Origin: Tetrapyrgos nigripes
Taxonomy: Eukaryota > Basidiomycota > Agaricomycetes > Agaricales > Campanellaceae
Reading direction: 5' to 3'
Length of the DNA: 64,000 bases
Assembly: GCA_013368315.1 (NCBI GenBank)
Contig: JAACJM010000163.1
Coordinates: forward strand, 1-64,000
The notes beneath the pieces are model-generated. The model was given only the letters and a program-made list of their open reading frames with translations, ran no database searches and was not told the origin of the DNA. How positions within the stretch are numbered: the first letter of the stretch is position 1; each line of letters starts with the position of its first letter. The position numbers were made by a program, and so were the translations under genes. Below, piece by piece: positions 1 through 11,545 of the stretch.

Positions 1-152
1 ACCATCTCGTACACTCCTAGGCTCCTTAGCGCTGCAGAGCCTCTTGCAACCCAGAAGAGTCGCTGTTTCATGGCTCCCCCGTGGTTCTCCTATCCTTCAT
101 CGCCTGAAATCTCCGTCGTCATCATTAGTCACCCGAGGAATTGTCACCAATG

Positions 153-397
<245 letters not shown>

Positions 398-399
398 TG

Positions 400-1440
400 A
401 AATTCCCGTCATCATCTTTCTTGTCTCTCAATTTTCCCTATCGACTCTGGTCTAACGTCTCCCTGGTACTAGTATATCAAGCATCGTTTTCTCGTTGTCC
501 CCGGACCCATGACTAATCTAAAGGTATGTACTCACCCATCTTGATACTAACCTCGTACTATGTCTATAGATCGTCGAGTTCTCTTGACTTCGGGAATGCC
601 TCATAGTAGTACTATATGAGACACTTCGCACCTTCAGCAGATCTTTGACGCTCTCTTCTACACTCTCCAGCACTCTCTCACCACCACTACCTCTCTTGAC
701 ATCGACGCCTCACTCCTAGTACCGGCGACAGCACGCGGCAACTGCGGACCAGCTTTCTGTTTTTGGTGAGTCGCCCAAAAGAGCTGGTGGACTGACTAAC
801 AGGGTGTATGCTCGTCTGTAGGACGTTCAGAAATGGTTCATCTCGCTGGGCTACTACTATTGCGCTCGATCTAGGACGTTGGACTTCGGACTGGACCTCG
901 TAGAGTTGGACTTTCCCCTATCGGGCGAAATGCAAAGGGTTTTTGATTCAGCGGTCGTTTTTCTTTTCTTTTCTCTGTTCCTACTAGTAGTACATAGTAG
1001 ATGCTTCTCACCTAGCAGTGGCAACTTTTCCCACAGGGTTTTGAATGTCTCCCTGCTAGCCTTTGTACTGTAGTTTTTTGTACTTGTATGTGTTGCAGAG
1101 CTTCTTTAGATAGAAATATACTGAGGGGAGTCGCTATTTTAAGGCTCCCTGTGCTTCGTCAATCCCTGATCGCGACACTGCAAGATTGTTATGAATTGGT
1201 GACCTTGCAAAGAGGGCTCATCTAATGGCTTGAAAATGCCTTAATGCTTGTGATGCCTTTGGGAAGGACTTACACTCTGGTCGGTATTCCAAGGTGTGTA
1301 TGAGCATCCTTTGACTTTGAAAAGGCCATACTTGATTATTGACCTTGCAAACAGGACTTGGAATTTACATAGCCCATGTCATTGAATACACTGGCAACAG
1401 CTTAAATCCTTACTCGCCTTCTAAATGTTACCAAACATTT
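400..1440. other. Intergenic stretch with no convincing gene
   Basis: It contains one intron-like segment (GTATGT at 526, a CTAAC branch site and an acceptor tag near 571) flanked by short open sequence that I cannot assign to a family. It may be the remains of a multi-exon gene next to the Hsp70 fragment. The 64-codon plus ORF at 879-1073 has no recognisable features. Confidence 0.4.
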
Positions 1441-1443
1441 AGT

Positions 1444-1622
1444 TACCTTTAAAAGGTACCTCAATCATTTTTGAACCTTTAAAAGGTACCTAAATCATTT
1501 TTGAACCTTTAAAAAGGTACCTAAATCATTTTCAAACCTTTAAAAGGTATCTAAATCATTTTCAAACCTTTAAAAGGTATCTAAATCATTTTCAAACCTT
1601 TTAAAGCTACCGAAATCATTTA
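1444..1622. repeat. Tandem array of about six 30-31 bp units
   Basis: The unit reads approximately CCTTTAAAAGGTACCTAAAT followed by CATTTTTGAA. The first copies carry GGTACC, the middle ones GGTATC, and the last is diverged (GCTACC). The core ACCTTTAAAAGGT is nearly palindromic, so each unit could fold. A single related string (AAAAGGTACCTAAG) occurs near 34,645. Confidence 0.85.
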
Positions 1623-1689
1623 TTCATGACTAAATACTTTACAGCAATGGCAAGGGCCCAAACGCCTTTATATGTAACTGGGCTTTTGC

Positions 1690-1830
1690 TGATGTCCACT
1701 AATTTCTGCCTCGGAATCTTAGAAGCCAGTACCGAACAGTTGACAGCGCTCACTTAGCGCTCCCACTCACTCCTTTTGGGCCTCGTCATCGCCACACGGA
1801 GTGGTGGCCCACATCTCCTTCATCCAAGGC
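1690..1830. repeat. Dispersed repeat copy (TAGCGCTC...GCCACAC family)
   Basis: This segment, with GTTGACAGCGCTCACTTAGC then CACTCACTCCTTTTG and GCCTCGTCATCGCCACAC, is found again in inverse orientation at about 13,840-13,960 and as a partial direct copy at 4,545-4,625. A GGACGCACTT triplet repeat follows at 1,830-1,870. No open frame or clear terminal repeat is visible; it is probably a non-autonomous element or LTR piece. Confidence 0.6.
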
Positions 1831-1971
1831 TGGACGCACTTGGACGCACTTGGACGCACGGGTGGACGCAAAAATCTTGTGTCCAGATGCAATCCCAGTG
1901 ATGTTTGCGATAAAACATGATCATCTACGCCTCTAATGATTTATTACATTGACTGTCACCGTTACATCTCC

Positions 1972-2020
1972 AACTGGGGAAAGGTGCCACTGCTTCGCAT
2001 GGCAAATTGCGAGGCCCATT
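1972..2020 (-). repeat. Short repeat head (GGCCTCG...GCGAAGCAGTGG), minus orientation
   Basis: This is one of several copies of a roughly 45-bp module. Read on the minus strand it is GGCCTCGCAATTTGCCATGC then GAAGCAGTGGCACC. Other copies lie near 4,269, 6,996, 7,447 and 48,687. The module appears at the head of the SINE-like repeats described below but also stands alone, as here. Confidence 0.6.
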
Positions 2021-2492
2021 ATTGGATAAGTAAAATGGTTTCGTATGCAGTAAAAAATCAAATAGAGCCCAATATCTCAATGTAACGACGCCTTTAATTA
2101 TAAATGACCTTGGACTCATTGGGTGGAGGATGCCATACTGATTCAGAGAGCGGCGCTTGGTGACTTTCGATGGCTGCTGAGGGAAGGAAAACACGTCTGA
2201 AGCTCGTCGCGGTTGGGCCTGTAGTCGTCGACAGCAGAGGGAAAGGACTTATGACGTACTTACCTGGTCACAAGAGTCCTAACTGTCCCCATCTCCCATC
2301 AAAATCCACGTCTTCCCTTTCTACTCTCCCTTCCACTCTCCCCTCCAAACCCACTGCCCCTATCACGAATCCCCGTAAATAATCTCGTTCCTGTCCACAC
2401 TAATTCGTTTCATTTAATTCTGCTCCTTCTAATTTCCCCTGATCGGACTGTCTTTTCTTTAATTTCGCTCTTCCTTTCTACTTGATCATTAC

Positions 2493-3605
2493 ATGGACTG
2501 TTCCCCTCTTCGATCACGATCTATTTCTCTTTCTTTCTTCTTTTATGACTTTCTGAAATTTTTTGGCATTGTTACGACCTTCTATACCCCCGCGATGGAC
2601 ACTGGGGGCAAGGTGTTATCTATTTCAGCAACTTCCAGGCAACCCGTTCGTGAGCCTTGGAGCTTAGAAAAGCTGATTCACGAACGATCTGTTTGTCTGG
2701 GCCTATCCATCGATACCTCTTCCTCTTCTTCTTATTCTTCTGCTCTTAATTCCTACCTTACTTTTTGCAAGATCCATGATTTCCCCATTATTCCCACTCC
2801 CGAGACCCTCAGCATGTATGCTGTGTTCATGTCTGCGCACATCAACCCTCGTTCCGTCAACAATTATCTCTCGGGCATCGTTAGCGAACTCGAGGTGCAT
2901 TTTCCCGATGCATGGCAGGCACGGAATTCATCGTTGGTGACACGCACCATGACTGGTTGCTTACGTTGATGGGGCACCCCAATCAATAGAAAACTTCCCC
3001 TATCCCATGACCAACTCGAGATCATCATTAATTCCCTTTCATCTTCTCAATCCCATGACGACTTCCTATTCAAAGCGATGGTGCTAACGGGTTTTCACGG
3101 ACTCCTTCGATTAGGGGAGATAACGGACCCTACAAACAAACACTTGATCAACCGTCGAAAAACTATGATGCGCCATTCCGTTGACACCAGTGATACGGAC
3201 CAGTACTCCCTATTCCTTCCCGGCCATAAAGCGGATCATTTCTTTGAGGGCAACCTCGTCATCATACAAACCACCACCCGTCGTTCAAACCCTACTCCCC
3301 ATTTCCTTTCATACCTTGACTCTCGAGACCATCTTTTCCCACTACGCCCCGAGCTCTGGATCTGTTCAAACGGCAAAATCCCCACGCGCGATTGGTTTAT
3401 CAAGAGATTAAAGATGTTTTTCCCTAACGCCAACATCTCGGGACATTCAATGCGCGCAGGGGGTGCCACATCAATGGCGCAGAGTGGTGTTTCTCCACAT
3501 CTCATCCAGGCCGCGGGGAGGTGGAGTTCACATACTTTCGAGATATATATCCGTAAGAACCCCGTAGTCCTGCATGCCCTCCTTTTTGGTCATCCCGCTC
3601 ATTAG
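2493..3605 (+). pseudogene. Tyrosine recombinase (crypton/KDZ-associated type) with one nonsense codon
   Basis: This frame encodes about 370 residues interrupted by a single TGA at 2967-2969; frame and similarity continue directly after it. The N-terminal half looks like a SAM-like core-binding domain (SYSSALNSYLTFC...YLSGIVSEL). The C-terminal half is the catalytic domain: the first Arg in LLRLGEI, the HxxR box in GHSMRAGGAT, then GRWSSHTFEIYIRK with the Trp and the nucleophilic Tyr. Such enzymes cut and rejoin DNA through a 3'-phosphotyrosine and mobilise cryptons and related fungal elements. The first ATG is at 2493, but 2595 gives a more natural start. All catalytic residues are present, so only the TGA, at a likely CGA Arg codon, separates it from an intact frame. 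I could not define element ends. Confidence 0.75.
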
Positions 3606-4500
3606 TATTTATTTTATTCCCATTGTTGCTGTTTCAGGGCATTGGGCTTTACCTACTATTTCCCCCTCTTCCATACCTCCAACTCCCCCATCTACTTCAA
3701 CTTTTACACGTTCTAAACTTTGATTTCCTACATCCATATAATTTCCTTCACCCTCCCTTCCCTTCCCTATTTTCCTCCTTAGGCTCCATAGCGCTTATCC
3801 ACATCCTAATGTCACTTCTCTTTTCGGTTGGCTCCATTTTGGGGTCGCCGCGTTTTGCCTATTCATCCTTGCCTCTCCATGCCCGTCGACTCGCGTACGA
3901 AGACGGAGCAATTAGATCGTATTGAGCGTCGGTTGAAATGGCAGTGTTCGGGCACTTCGGAGCGCTGAGGTGGCGTGTAAAAGTTAGAACCCGTGAGAAC
4001 CTTTGGTACTCAATTGGGGGGTCAACATAAGTTAACTCGGCCTAAAGGGCCTCGTAATGCTGCTATTCCGAGAGAGCATCATCAGCTGTCGCGGTCGTAT
4101 TTCTTGCTTTGATCTTACCCAATGCCCTGGTCCACCATTTGCTCCACCTTCATTCCTCTGTATAAATCTGCTGTTCAGATGGACCCCAGTACCTAGCTCG
4201 CCCTAATCCCTCTGATTCATTTTTTTGGAATAAAACTTTGGTATTGGTAGACTTTGTTGAGAGAAAGGGGCCTCGTAACTTGCCATGCAAAGCAGTGGCA
4301 CCTTTTCCCAGTACACTGGTGAACTTTCGGGGTTATTTTGGTTGTACAACCAATCAAAACCACCCGTAAGTTCCGGACACGATTTCTTGATGGATTCAGG
4401 GGTCAGAAAGGGCACTTGATGGTAATGCGACGACGACGTACCACTGGTAGTGTTCTCCTTAAAGGCTTGATTAAGGGAGGCCTTACGCCTTAAATATTTA
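3606..4500. other. Non-coding stretch with dispersed repeats
   Basis: It holds a copy of the GTTAACTCGGCCTAAAGGGC motif (about 4,028-4,060) and a short repeat head at 4,269-4,320. The 100-codon ORF at 3623-3925 is of low complexity (Leu/Pro/Phe-rich) and has no domain I can name. The 70-codon minus ORF at 4203-4415 overlaps the repeat and is probably chance. An AT-rich palindrome (TTAAATATTTAAATATTTAA) lies near 4,490. Confidence 0.5.
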
Positions 4501-5505
4501 AATATTTAATAACGGTTATTAACTATAGACCCTGGTCAACTGCTTTGACAATCTAGCGCTCGCCACTCACTCCTTGGTGGCCCCCGTCATTGCCACACAA
4601 ACAGTGCTGGCTCACATCTCCTTTATAAAAAATATTCACACGATATATAAGTACATCCAGTGTCACAATATACACGGAGATAGCAGACCAAATAATCAGA
4701 GTGAACAGCGGAAATGGGATTCCTGAGCTGCTAACTGCGAAGACAGCTCAGACATATGAGCAGAACTAACTGAACAAGACCTACAAATCCTTCAGGAGAG
4801 TGTCATCTTTATTGGACTGTACACCCATCTCAACATGCACTTCGAGATTATGCTAACAGGGAATTCATCATTCATCAGCCTTTTACTTCTGGAAAATAAC
4901 ACCAAGTTACTCACAGGCCCTGAATTGCCCCTTCTCTGTCCCACACTGGAGGGAATGACATGTGCTGCAGGTTGAGCAGTGCTCAGAGAAATCCTGCCAT
5001 TCAGTCTGAGTGAAAGGAATTTAGTGAGCCATCACCGGGTTTTTATTTGGCTTTTTGAACTGGAACACCTACGATGATAGAATGGAATTGGAATATACTG
5101 AGAATCATCAGTGGAAGGTGATTGTCAGAACTGGATAAAGGGACCTTCACATTTTGCAGTTTGTAACCAGAAGAATAACCCTAGGGCTGTGAAATATGGT
5201 GTCAGAATCACTGATAGAGTTGATGCTTTGGAAGACCAGAGCCTATCTGTAAGTTTAAGTTAGTGAACATTTACTGAAAATTCCCGGTAGATGTATGCTT
5301 ACCAAGGCAGAAGTCAAGACGCTGTAAATGCTAAATACAAGCCTCAGTCTAGAGTCTTTATTGGAGTAGCAAATCATCTCCACCTGGTGATTAATCCCGT
5401 TTCTTAAGTAGTGATATGAGCTTCAAGTGAGATAGATAGGAATGAAGAGGTACTTGCCAATCGTCCAAGTGATTATTTTGTCCCCGATTGTTCGCGGTAG
5501 TATTG

Positions 5506-6311
5506 TTAAGTACTTTTAATCTTTGACTTCGATCCTATGGGTCCTACCCACCTTAGCAGAGGATTATGGTTCTTTTCCATGAAAGTACATAGCAAAATTG
5601 TGTTCACAACGTCAATAGCAGCTCCCATCGTGAACACAGATATGATAAGCCATAGAAAGTCCCTCGTCAAGTCTGAAAGCAAGGGTTTCTTGATGGTCAC
5701 CACTGCAGCTGCAACTGCGAAGCCAGTTCGAACTATCAATATTGGAATTAGGATTGCCTTATAGTAGCCCCATCCCGATATGCGTGAAACTCGATGAGCA
5801 AAGAATGCCTGTGTAAGGGATTGAGGCCAATGACCTTCCTTTTTCTTTAATTGGGATACACACCTGAACTATGTCGGCAATTATAGTGGTTAGAGGCATA
5901 GATACTATGAACGACCAGTTAACCTCGTCGAGTTTTTCTATCTGACCGAAAGACCTGATCGTCATCTGATACAGATATATCCACTGAAGGACCGTATGAA
6001 ATGTCTGAAGGGCGCTATAATAGCTATTAAATTTTTGGACAACTAATACCAGCAATACATACCCGAGAACGGCTACCTTCAGTTGGGCGATCGGTCATGA
6101 AGTTTAAGTCATTACTTTGAGCAATGCCACATACCGTTGTCTTTAACAGCGCGCTGTCCTTCTTGAAGGAGGCTTGATAGTACTTGTATGACTGAATAAT
6201 GACAACCCCATAGAGCACCGATGAAAGGATGATGCCGAGCTCTTGAGCACCTAGAAAGACTCCTAGGCCTTGCGCTCCTAGGGTAGCTGTACTATTGGTG
6301 GGAGAAGTCAT
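5506..6311 (-). CDS. DUF6534-like multi-pass membrane protein (3' end uncertain)
   Basis: Four spliced exons can be followed on the minus strand: 6311-6135, a 14-nt microexon 6076-6063, 6014-5864 and 5808-5552. All junctions keep frame (introns 58, 48, 55 nt). The protein starts MTSPTNSTATLGAQGLGVFL and has five or so hydrophobic spans with family landmarks: LSSVLYGVVIIQ, KKDSALLKTTVAVLGALQTF, DIVQAFFAHRVSRISG and SVFTMGAAIDVV. This arrangement is typical of the large, functionally unknown basidiomycete DUF6534 family. After a GTGGGT donor at 5551-5546 the last domain is not clear. A possible exon ends with LRLVFSIYSVLTSAL before a good 56-nt intron near 5,290-5,235, with a stop at 5208-5210. 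The last part may be decayed. Confidence 0.6.
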
Positions 6312-6452
6312 GAGAAGAGGCAGGCTGTCTACCTCAGCAAGGCCACCCTATTTAACTCCTGAGAGTACGGCCATCGGTGGCAGTATCTGTAGAATGATTA
6401 ATCATGATGAAGACAAAGAATACTCTGCTCGGTATCCATCAAAGGGAGAATA

Positions 6453-6907
6453 TCATGGCGCCATGGTCCCTCCTCTCTGGGTGCTATGACTATCTTTACT
6501 GAATCTATTGGTGGTACTTGGTGCCCCTTGAGTGGATCTCGTCCAGTTCACATCAGCATTCTCAGTCATGGGTACACTGGCAGGGTACAGGTCTATTTCT
6601 GCTGCTCGGGAATGATTACAACAAGTCTCAGAATACACCCACCTTCGACAAAAAATTTCTGGATCAAATCAACCGAGCAGTCATCGGGACAAGGGGCGGA
6701 ATTACCATTGTCTCCGTCGTAAGTGGGATGGCATCGCACCATTTCGTTCCACAAAAGTTTGTATAAATTAACTGCGCACCTATTAATGGGCATTGTACTA
6801 CTTCCGTCAGTGCTCTTGCCGTTTGAGTTTGATGTTTGGAGTAAGTATGAAGCTCCTCGTGACTCGGATCCCGAACAGGAACCCTGATAGCTCACTATTT
6901 CACCCAA
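6453..6907 (-). CDS. Possible two-exon small protein, unrecognised
   Basis: A minus frame from 6907 includes CAVNLYKLLWNEMVRC and APCPDDCSVDLIQKFFVE, then a GTGGGT donor and a GAGCAG acceptor that lead, in frame, to AEIDLYPASVPMTEN and a stop at 6453. The evenly spaced cysteines suggest an extracellular protein, but no signal peptide is present in the visible start, so an upstream exon may be missing. It lies head-to-tail upstream of the DUF6534-like gene. It could also be a relic. Confidence 0.3.
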
Positions 6908-6989
6908 TATTTAATGCTCAGATGAATTTAGGATTAGGAAGACCAACCCGTGGCTCAAGCATGTACTTACGAGACCCTTTTAAGGGACT

Positions 6990-7500
6990 GGGGTAAGGGG
7001 CCACTGCTTCGCATGGCAAGTTACGAGGCCCCAGCAGCAAGAATCACTTTCATATAATACATTATATCTTCCATGTAGAGCCTAGGTAAGAGAAAACACA
7101 TAGTATTGAGTAAACCTGTACATCAGCTCTTCTACTGGGCACTGATGATAAGTCAGGAGGAGTCTGAGGAATGGATGCGACGGTTGCAGACTGAGAGAGG
7201 TACTTGACGCAGTGATGATGTATCGACGTCAAACAGTCTTTGGACCCAGTCCAGACCGAGTCTAGACATTTCGGTTGTCAGGAAGGATAGAGACCAGCCC
7301 TAAGGGCCTCGCGTTACTCCGAGGATGCCGTGAATGACGTCATGGGTCTCGACGATTCCAGATGAGCGCTTGACGAGCGCCAACGAACAGGGGTGGGAAT
7401 TTAAACCCATGGAAAAGATCTGGGAGGTCGCTACGACATAAATTAACTGGGGTAAAAAGCCATCGCTTCGCGTGGCAAGTTACGAGGCCCTTTCAAGTCT
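6990..7500 (-). repeat. SINE-like dispersed repeat with tRNA-type B box
   Basis: A short head module lies at about 6,996-7,035. A longer copy spans about 7,225-7,490. Read on the minus strand it runs GGCCTCGTAACTTGCC...GCGAAGCGATGGC, GTTAATTTATGTCGTAGCGA, then GGGTTTAAATTCCCACCCC, and ends with AATGTCTAGACTCGGTCTGG. The part GGTTTAAATTCCC resembles a tRNA B box and T-stem followed by an acceptor-like CACCCC. Copies share the same order at 9,590-9,770, 40,968-41,180, 42,925-43,020 and 48,090-48,240. Confidence 0.5.
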
Positions 7501-7563
7501 AATGTGTTGTATACATCACATCAGCAGTGTCATATAAGAGGGGTAGGGTGTGTTACCGCAGTA

Positions 7564-8221
7564 GAACAAACTAGGGCTGGGCGCCGTACCCGTACATCTA
7601 CGGAGTACGGGTACCGTACATACGGGTCCGTATCCGTACCGTGTCCACTCCAAGCTGAGGTTGGGACGGTACGGTATATGGTACGGTCTGACCCGTATCA
7701 GACCGTACCGAATACGGTCTTTATGACCGTGATACGGGTAGGTGACACATTAGCCTTATATGGCAAGTGTAACGCTTCCACGTGACTGTGACATCGTCCA
7801 AAAAGGGAATAGTGAGTCCCAGTGCAGGCGGGGACGACATTTTGGGTTGCCGTTGGGACTGACTGCATTGTTCTGCTTTACTCTAGGACAGAAGCTGGAT
7901 CATTTCATGGGAATTCGTTGCCTCTTCTGACCCCGGTGATACCTCAATAGGAATGTTTCTCCACGCACATGCAGACCTGAGATATCAATGAAATATACTC
8001 AAGGTACGCAATTGTTTTCATGCCTGAAATTGACTGATGATGGATTTTTTATTCACTGACCGTAAGTACGGTATACGGTACGGTATACGACCCGTACCCG
8101 TACCGTCGAGGACTTTTTCTGCAAGGCATACGGTACGGGTTCAGCATGTCCGTAAAAAATACGACCGTATTTTATACGGTCGTACCCGTATACAGGTACG
8201 GTTCCCAGCCCTAGAACAAAC
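7564..8221. mobile_element. hAT-type MITE with intact 8-bp target duplication
   Basis: The element is 7572-8213 (642 bp). It begins TAGGGCTGGG and ends with the inverse CCCAGCCCTA. Perfect 8-bp direct repeats GAACAAAC flank it at 7564-7571 and 8214-8221, the mark of hAT transposition. It has no transposase. Both arms (about 7,585-7,745 and 8,060-8,210) are packed with short permutations of GTACGGTA/CCGTAC, giving many overlapping palindromes that may bind the transposase in trans. The two ORFs over it (7504-7785, 8037-8333) are artefacts of this repeated sequence. Confidence 0.9.
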
Positions 8222-8639
8222 CCCTGTACTAGCCACTGCTAGTAAATGCACTATAACTCATATTGGTGGATGTTCCGTGCTCCAGTCTATTTCATGTACA
8301 TGGAGCGTTGTTGTTCGATACCTCATAACCTAATACTATATCATAATATTATTGTAATCAAACATACAAAAAGCTGACAGCAAAATGACTGAAATCTGTC
8401 TGCATGATATGCATCAGACTAGATAGTCAGGATATAAAAGTGGAAAATATCAATATGTACACTACAGATACCTTTAATGATATTACTGCAGATACCTGCA
8501 TTGAAGAGAACATGGAATGGGAAGAGTGTTGGCACGAAAATTAATGTCGACACGGTATGTTGAGCGTTTGATGCAAAGAGAGCCGGATATAAATGAGGCA
8601 AGTAGAATGCGGCATAGTGAGTGATATAATGAAAGATGC

Positions 8640-9190
8640 ATGAGATAAGAACAAGACTCACCAAATCAGGGGTTGTGTTCAAGTCTTGCTGCTAGCATCT
8701 CTGTGACTTGAGGATCCTGTCAAGAGTGACGGCGGACCAGAGTGTGCCATCGACTTGACAACCACCTGTAGAAGTGAAGGATGAGTAAGGGGAATGAAAA
8801 ATAAGTAGTACAAGAATGTGTAACAATGACAAAAAAGTCAAATATCAGAAACGCACCATGATTCAGTTTTTATCTCCTTGCTCTCCTCCAAAAAATCCAT
8901 CACCCTCGGTGCAGCAGCCAGACTCTGAATACCCTTCAACACTATCAGTCATTCCCACTCAGAAAAAATAGTCTAGATCCTCCATGTATTTGCCTCCTGT
9001 AACCACAGACAGTATGCCTAGTTTACCTGTCGCACACGCTAGATTGAGTTTGCCATCTGGACCAGATAAGCTTGAGACATTGAGGGGAGAGATGGGGATA
9101 GGAGGCAGTGAGGTTGGTGGTACCTGCTGCGCCATAGGCATAGTTGGTTCAAGCACCTGTTGTTGGATTTGGAGTTTCCGTTGATGAGCT
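8640..9190 (-). pseudogene. Exon-like remnants of an unrecognised gene
   Basis: On the minus strand three blocks with plausible splice signals follow each other: a Pro-rich part (VPPTSLPPIPISPLNVSSLS), then LKGIQSLAAAPRVMDFLEES before a GTGCGT donor near 8,857, then after a CTACAG acceptor CQVDGTLWSAVTLDRILKSQ. A stop separates the first two. I do not recognise the family. This may be a decayed host gene or a retrotransposon gag piece. Confidence 0.25.
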
Positions 9191-9589
9191 CGGAAGCTCG
9201 GTGATACATCGACACCCCTAAGTATTGTACGATTAATTAAGAAAACCCCTATTTACATATCTTATATACTGATGTACGATTTGGGAACGTCGTGCGCTTG
9301 CCACGGGTTCCCTGCCTATTTGAATTCACCTTTTTGTTGCTCGGAAATTCTCTCTCTTGATTTCTTTCGAACGTTAAATTCAACACCTGTAACCATCAGT
9401 AAGTTAGACACGTCAACGTAAAGGGATTTGAAAATACATGTACCAGGTCATTATTTTAGTTTCTTCCTTGCATTTTCGTCTTTCTTCTATCTCTTCACAA
9501 ATAACAATTCCATTGGATCTGGTTTGCTTGAGGGAGGGGTTGGAAGTGAAGCGACGGTGATTAACCACGGGTTGACACGCTGGCATGAC

Positions 9590-9770
9590 ATCATGCCTCG
9601 ACATCAACGGACCTGACTTAGACCAAGTCTAGACCTCGGTTGTCGGCAAGAGTAGAGACCGACTTAGGGGTGGGAGATTGAACCCGTGGAAAAGATCTGG
9701 GAGGTCGCTACGACATAAATTAACTCAGCCTAAAGGCCTTGTAACTCAGCCTTAAGGCCTCGTAACTCGT
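9590..9770 (-). repeat. SINE-like dispersed repeat
   Basis: Minus-strand reading: GTTACAAGGCCTTTAGGCTG AGTTAATTTATGTCGTAGCG, then GGGTTCAATCTCCCACCCC and GGTCTAGACTTGGTCTAAG. GGTTCAATCTCC is a good match to the tRNA B-box consensus GGTTCGANTCC, and TAGGCTGAGT about 45 nt upstream could be an A box. A fragment related to the hAT MITE interior (CCCGTATTTTTACGGG) lies just beyond, at 9,880-9,915. Confidence 0.5.
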
Positions 9771-9919
9771 TCTTATAAACGCCGCTTTGCAGCTGTGGCT
9801 ATGCCAAGCCGTCCTACCGGCATTTTCCGCTAGACCCAGTCCAGACCTTCACCTTCGACATTTAGGGGCCTCGTTATTACCAGTAATACTGGTATGCCCG
9901 TATTTTTACGGGTCCAGTA

Positions 9920-11050
9920 CTGGTATGGTGTACCCATCCCCATATTCGTAGGGGTTCATCTGGAAGCTTGTACGATACAGGACGGGTACTGATACGGCAG
10001 TATTACGGGTCAATCGTGAACGGTTGTTTTTTCTCGAGCTTATGATTAGCCAAAAGCACCGCCGGGGTTGCTTCACCACCGGCGGCCAAGAAAAAACTTG
10101 ATTGCAGCCACTGCGCGTGCAGGCGATGGCTATAGTAGTACAGAGGGAGGGTAGGGAGGTACAGTAATGAAGAGACATATGACAGATCATAAAGCTAAAC
10201 AAGTACATAAATTGAGAAATGTTACATATTGACAATCATAATCACGAGAAGAGGAGAGGTGGGAGGGTACTCGAAACTGAACAGTAATACTAAGTACACC
10301 AAACCAATAAGTAAAACAAGCAAGAAGTAAAGCGGGAAACCGCACTGAGGTACAGCAGCCAATGAGTGGAGGAAGCAAAAGGTGAGACCTCTTCCTGTTG
10401 CTTCCGCCTAAGCTTTCCACATCTGGTGGAACGTGACCGAGCGGGCGAAAATGCATCCGACAGTGCCCAGCGAGCCAATGAGCTGCTATACGCTACTGTA
10501 GTGGGCAACTACAGCAGGAGACGACCACCCCTTGTTTTTCGCCTGTGTTCAGGTGCTGGAATGGTGTTACTGGCAAACGAATCACTCACCTGCGATTAGC
10601 TTAGTGTAAACAATTCTTTAAATAACAATTAATCTAAAAAATTTATAGGCTCGGGCTGGCAGCATCACGGCATATACCGAACATTAACACTCAGACTGGC
10701 AGGCGCCAGCCGCCCACCTTTGAGGCTTGTCGATCTCAACGGCGCACAGGTGCGCCACCCCCGACTCCGTTGTAAGCCCAATTGAAGTTGAGGTTCGAAA
10801 ATCAAGTCATTCAGTCACGGTGTTAAACTGGGTCAGACATATATGCAAGTTCCCTGGACCCTGACAGTACTAGTACTCACTACTAGCAGCGTAGCTCCAA
10901 AAACATTTCCACTCATGCACCATAAAGCAGCCCACGCAATTGACCAATTAACACTCCGCAGTATAGGACCATTACTCTCCATGTCTTCAAACTCAGGCCA
11001 CCAATCTCATTCCTCCAGAAACTGCGGTCGATACAAATCAATGGGATCAA
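9920..11050. other. Long stretch without a supportable gene
   Basis: Several overlapping ORFs of 60-110 codons occur on both strands (9906-10235, 10187-10508, 10366-10599, 10843-11097). None shows a domain, consistent splice structure or a favoured frame. No repeat boundary was seen. Confidence 0.4.
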
Positions 11051-11053
11051 AAA

Positions 11054-11545
11054 TTAGGATTTGTGATGATTGTTGGTTACATCTGGAGTCGGAATGAATT
11101 GATCAGTTCTGACAGCACCCAGACTGAACCATTGAATATAAAACTGAAAGCTGTAGACGAAATTCTCTGAATAAAGTAGCTTTTCGGCAATAACATTGGC
11201 TTTGAAACAAGCTCTCAATATTTTAGATTGCTTGTTCGGAGCTGTATGGTCTACTACACGCTGGTGGAGATGCAATAGGTCGATAGCAGACAAAAGTTGC
11301 AAGAGCTCTGACAACGTTGAGCAAGGAATAATGGGCACGCGCTGGCAGCAAGACCGAGGCATTGAGAGAGAGTCATGGTGGTAAAGCGTAGAAGGCAATG
11401 GAACACTGTAGAAAAGAATGACCTCATGCCGGAATCGCCGTTTAAAGTTTCAGAACCTGAATTTGTTGATCAATCAGTGGGACACGTCCCTCCTCCTGTC
11501 CCTTCAGTCCGGAGTTGGGGATAGGCAGACTCGCTTTATTTACAG
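11054..11545 (-). pseudogene. Truncated tandem copy of the neighbouring Cys-cluster gene
   Basis: The minus frame 11398-11054 aligns with the start of the gene at 13285: ...TLSELLQLLSAIDLLHLHQR VVDHTAPNKQ parallels ...SLSQYLERLPVLDLCQIQRR IDRYAPNKQ, with the same spacing from the start codon. Similarity extends into the 5' flank: GGACACGTCCCTCCTCCTGT here versus GGACACTCCCTCTTCCTCCC near 13,642, followed in both by a GGAGT[TC]GGGGAT string. After about 70 codons the homology stops (LGAVRTDQFIPTPDV is unrelated). This is a 5' fragment left by an old tandem duplication. Confidence 0.6.

Noticed and set aside
7504..8333. ORFs of 93 and 98 codons rich in Arg/Tyr/Val
   Set aside because: They are translations of GTACGG-type repeats in a hAT MITE.
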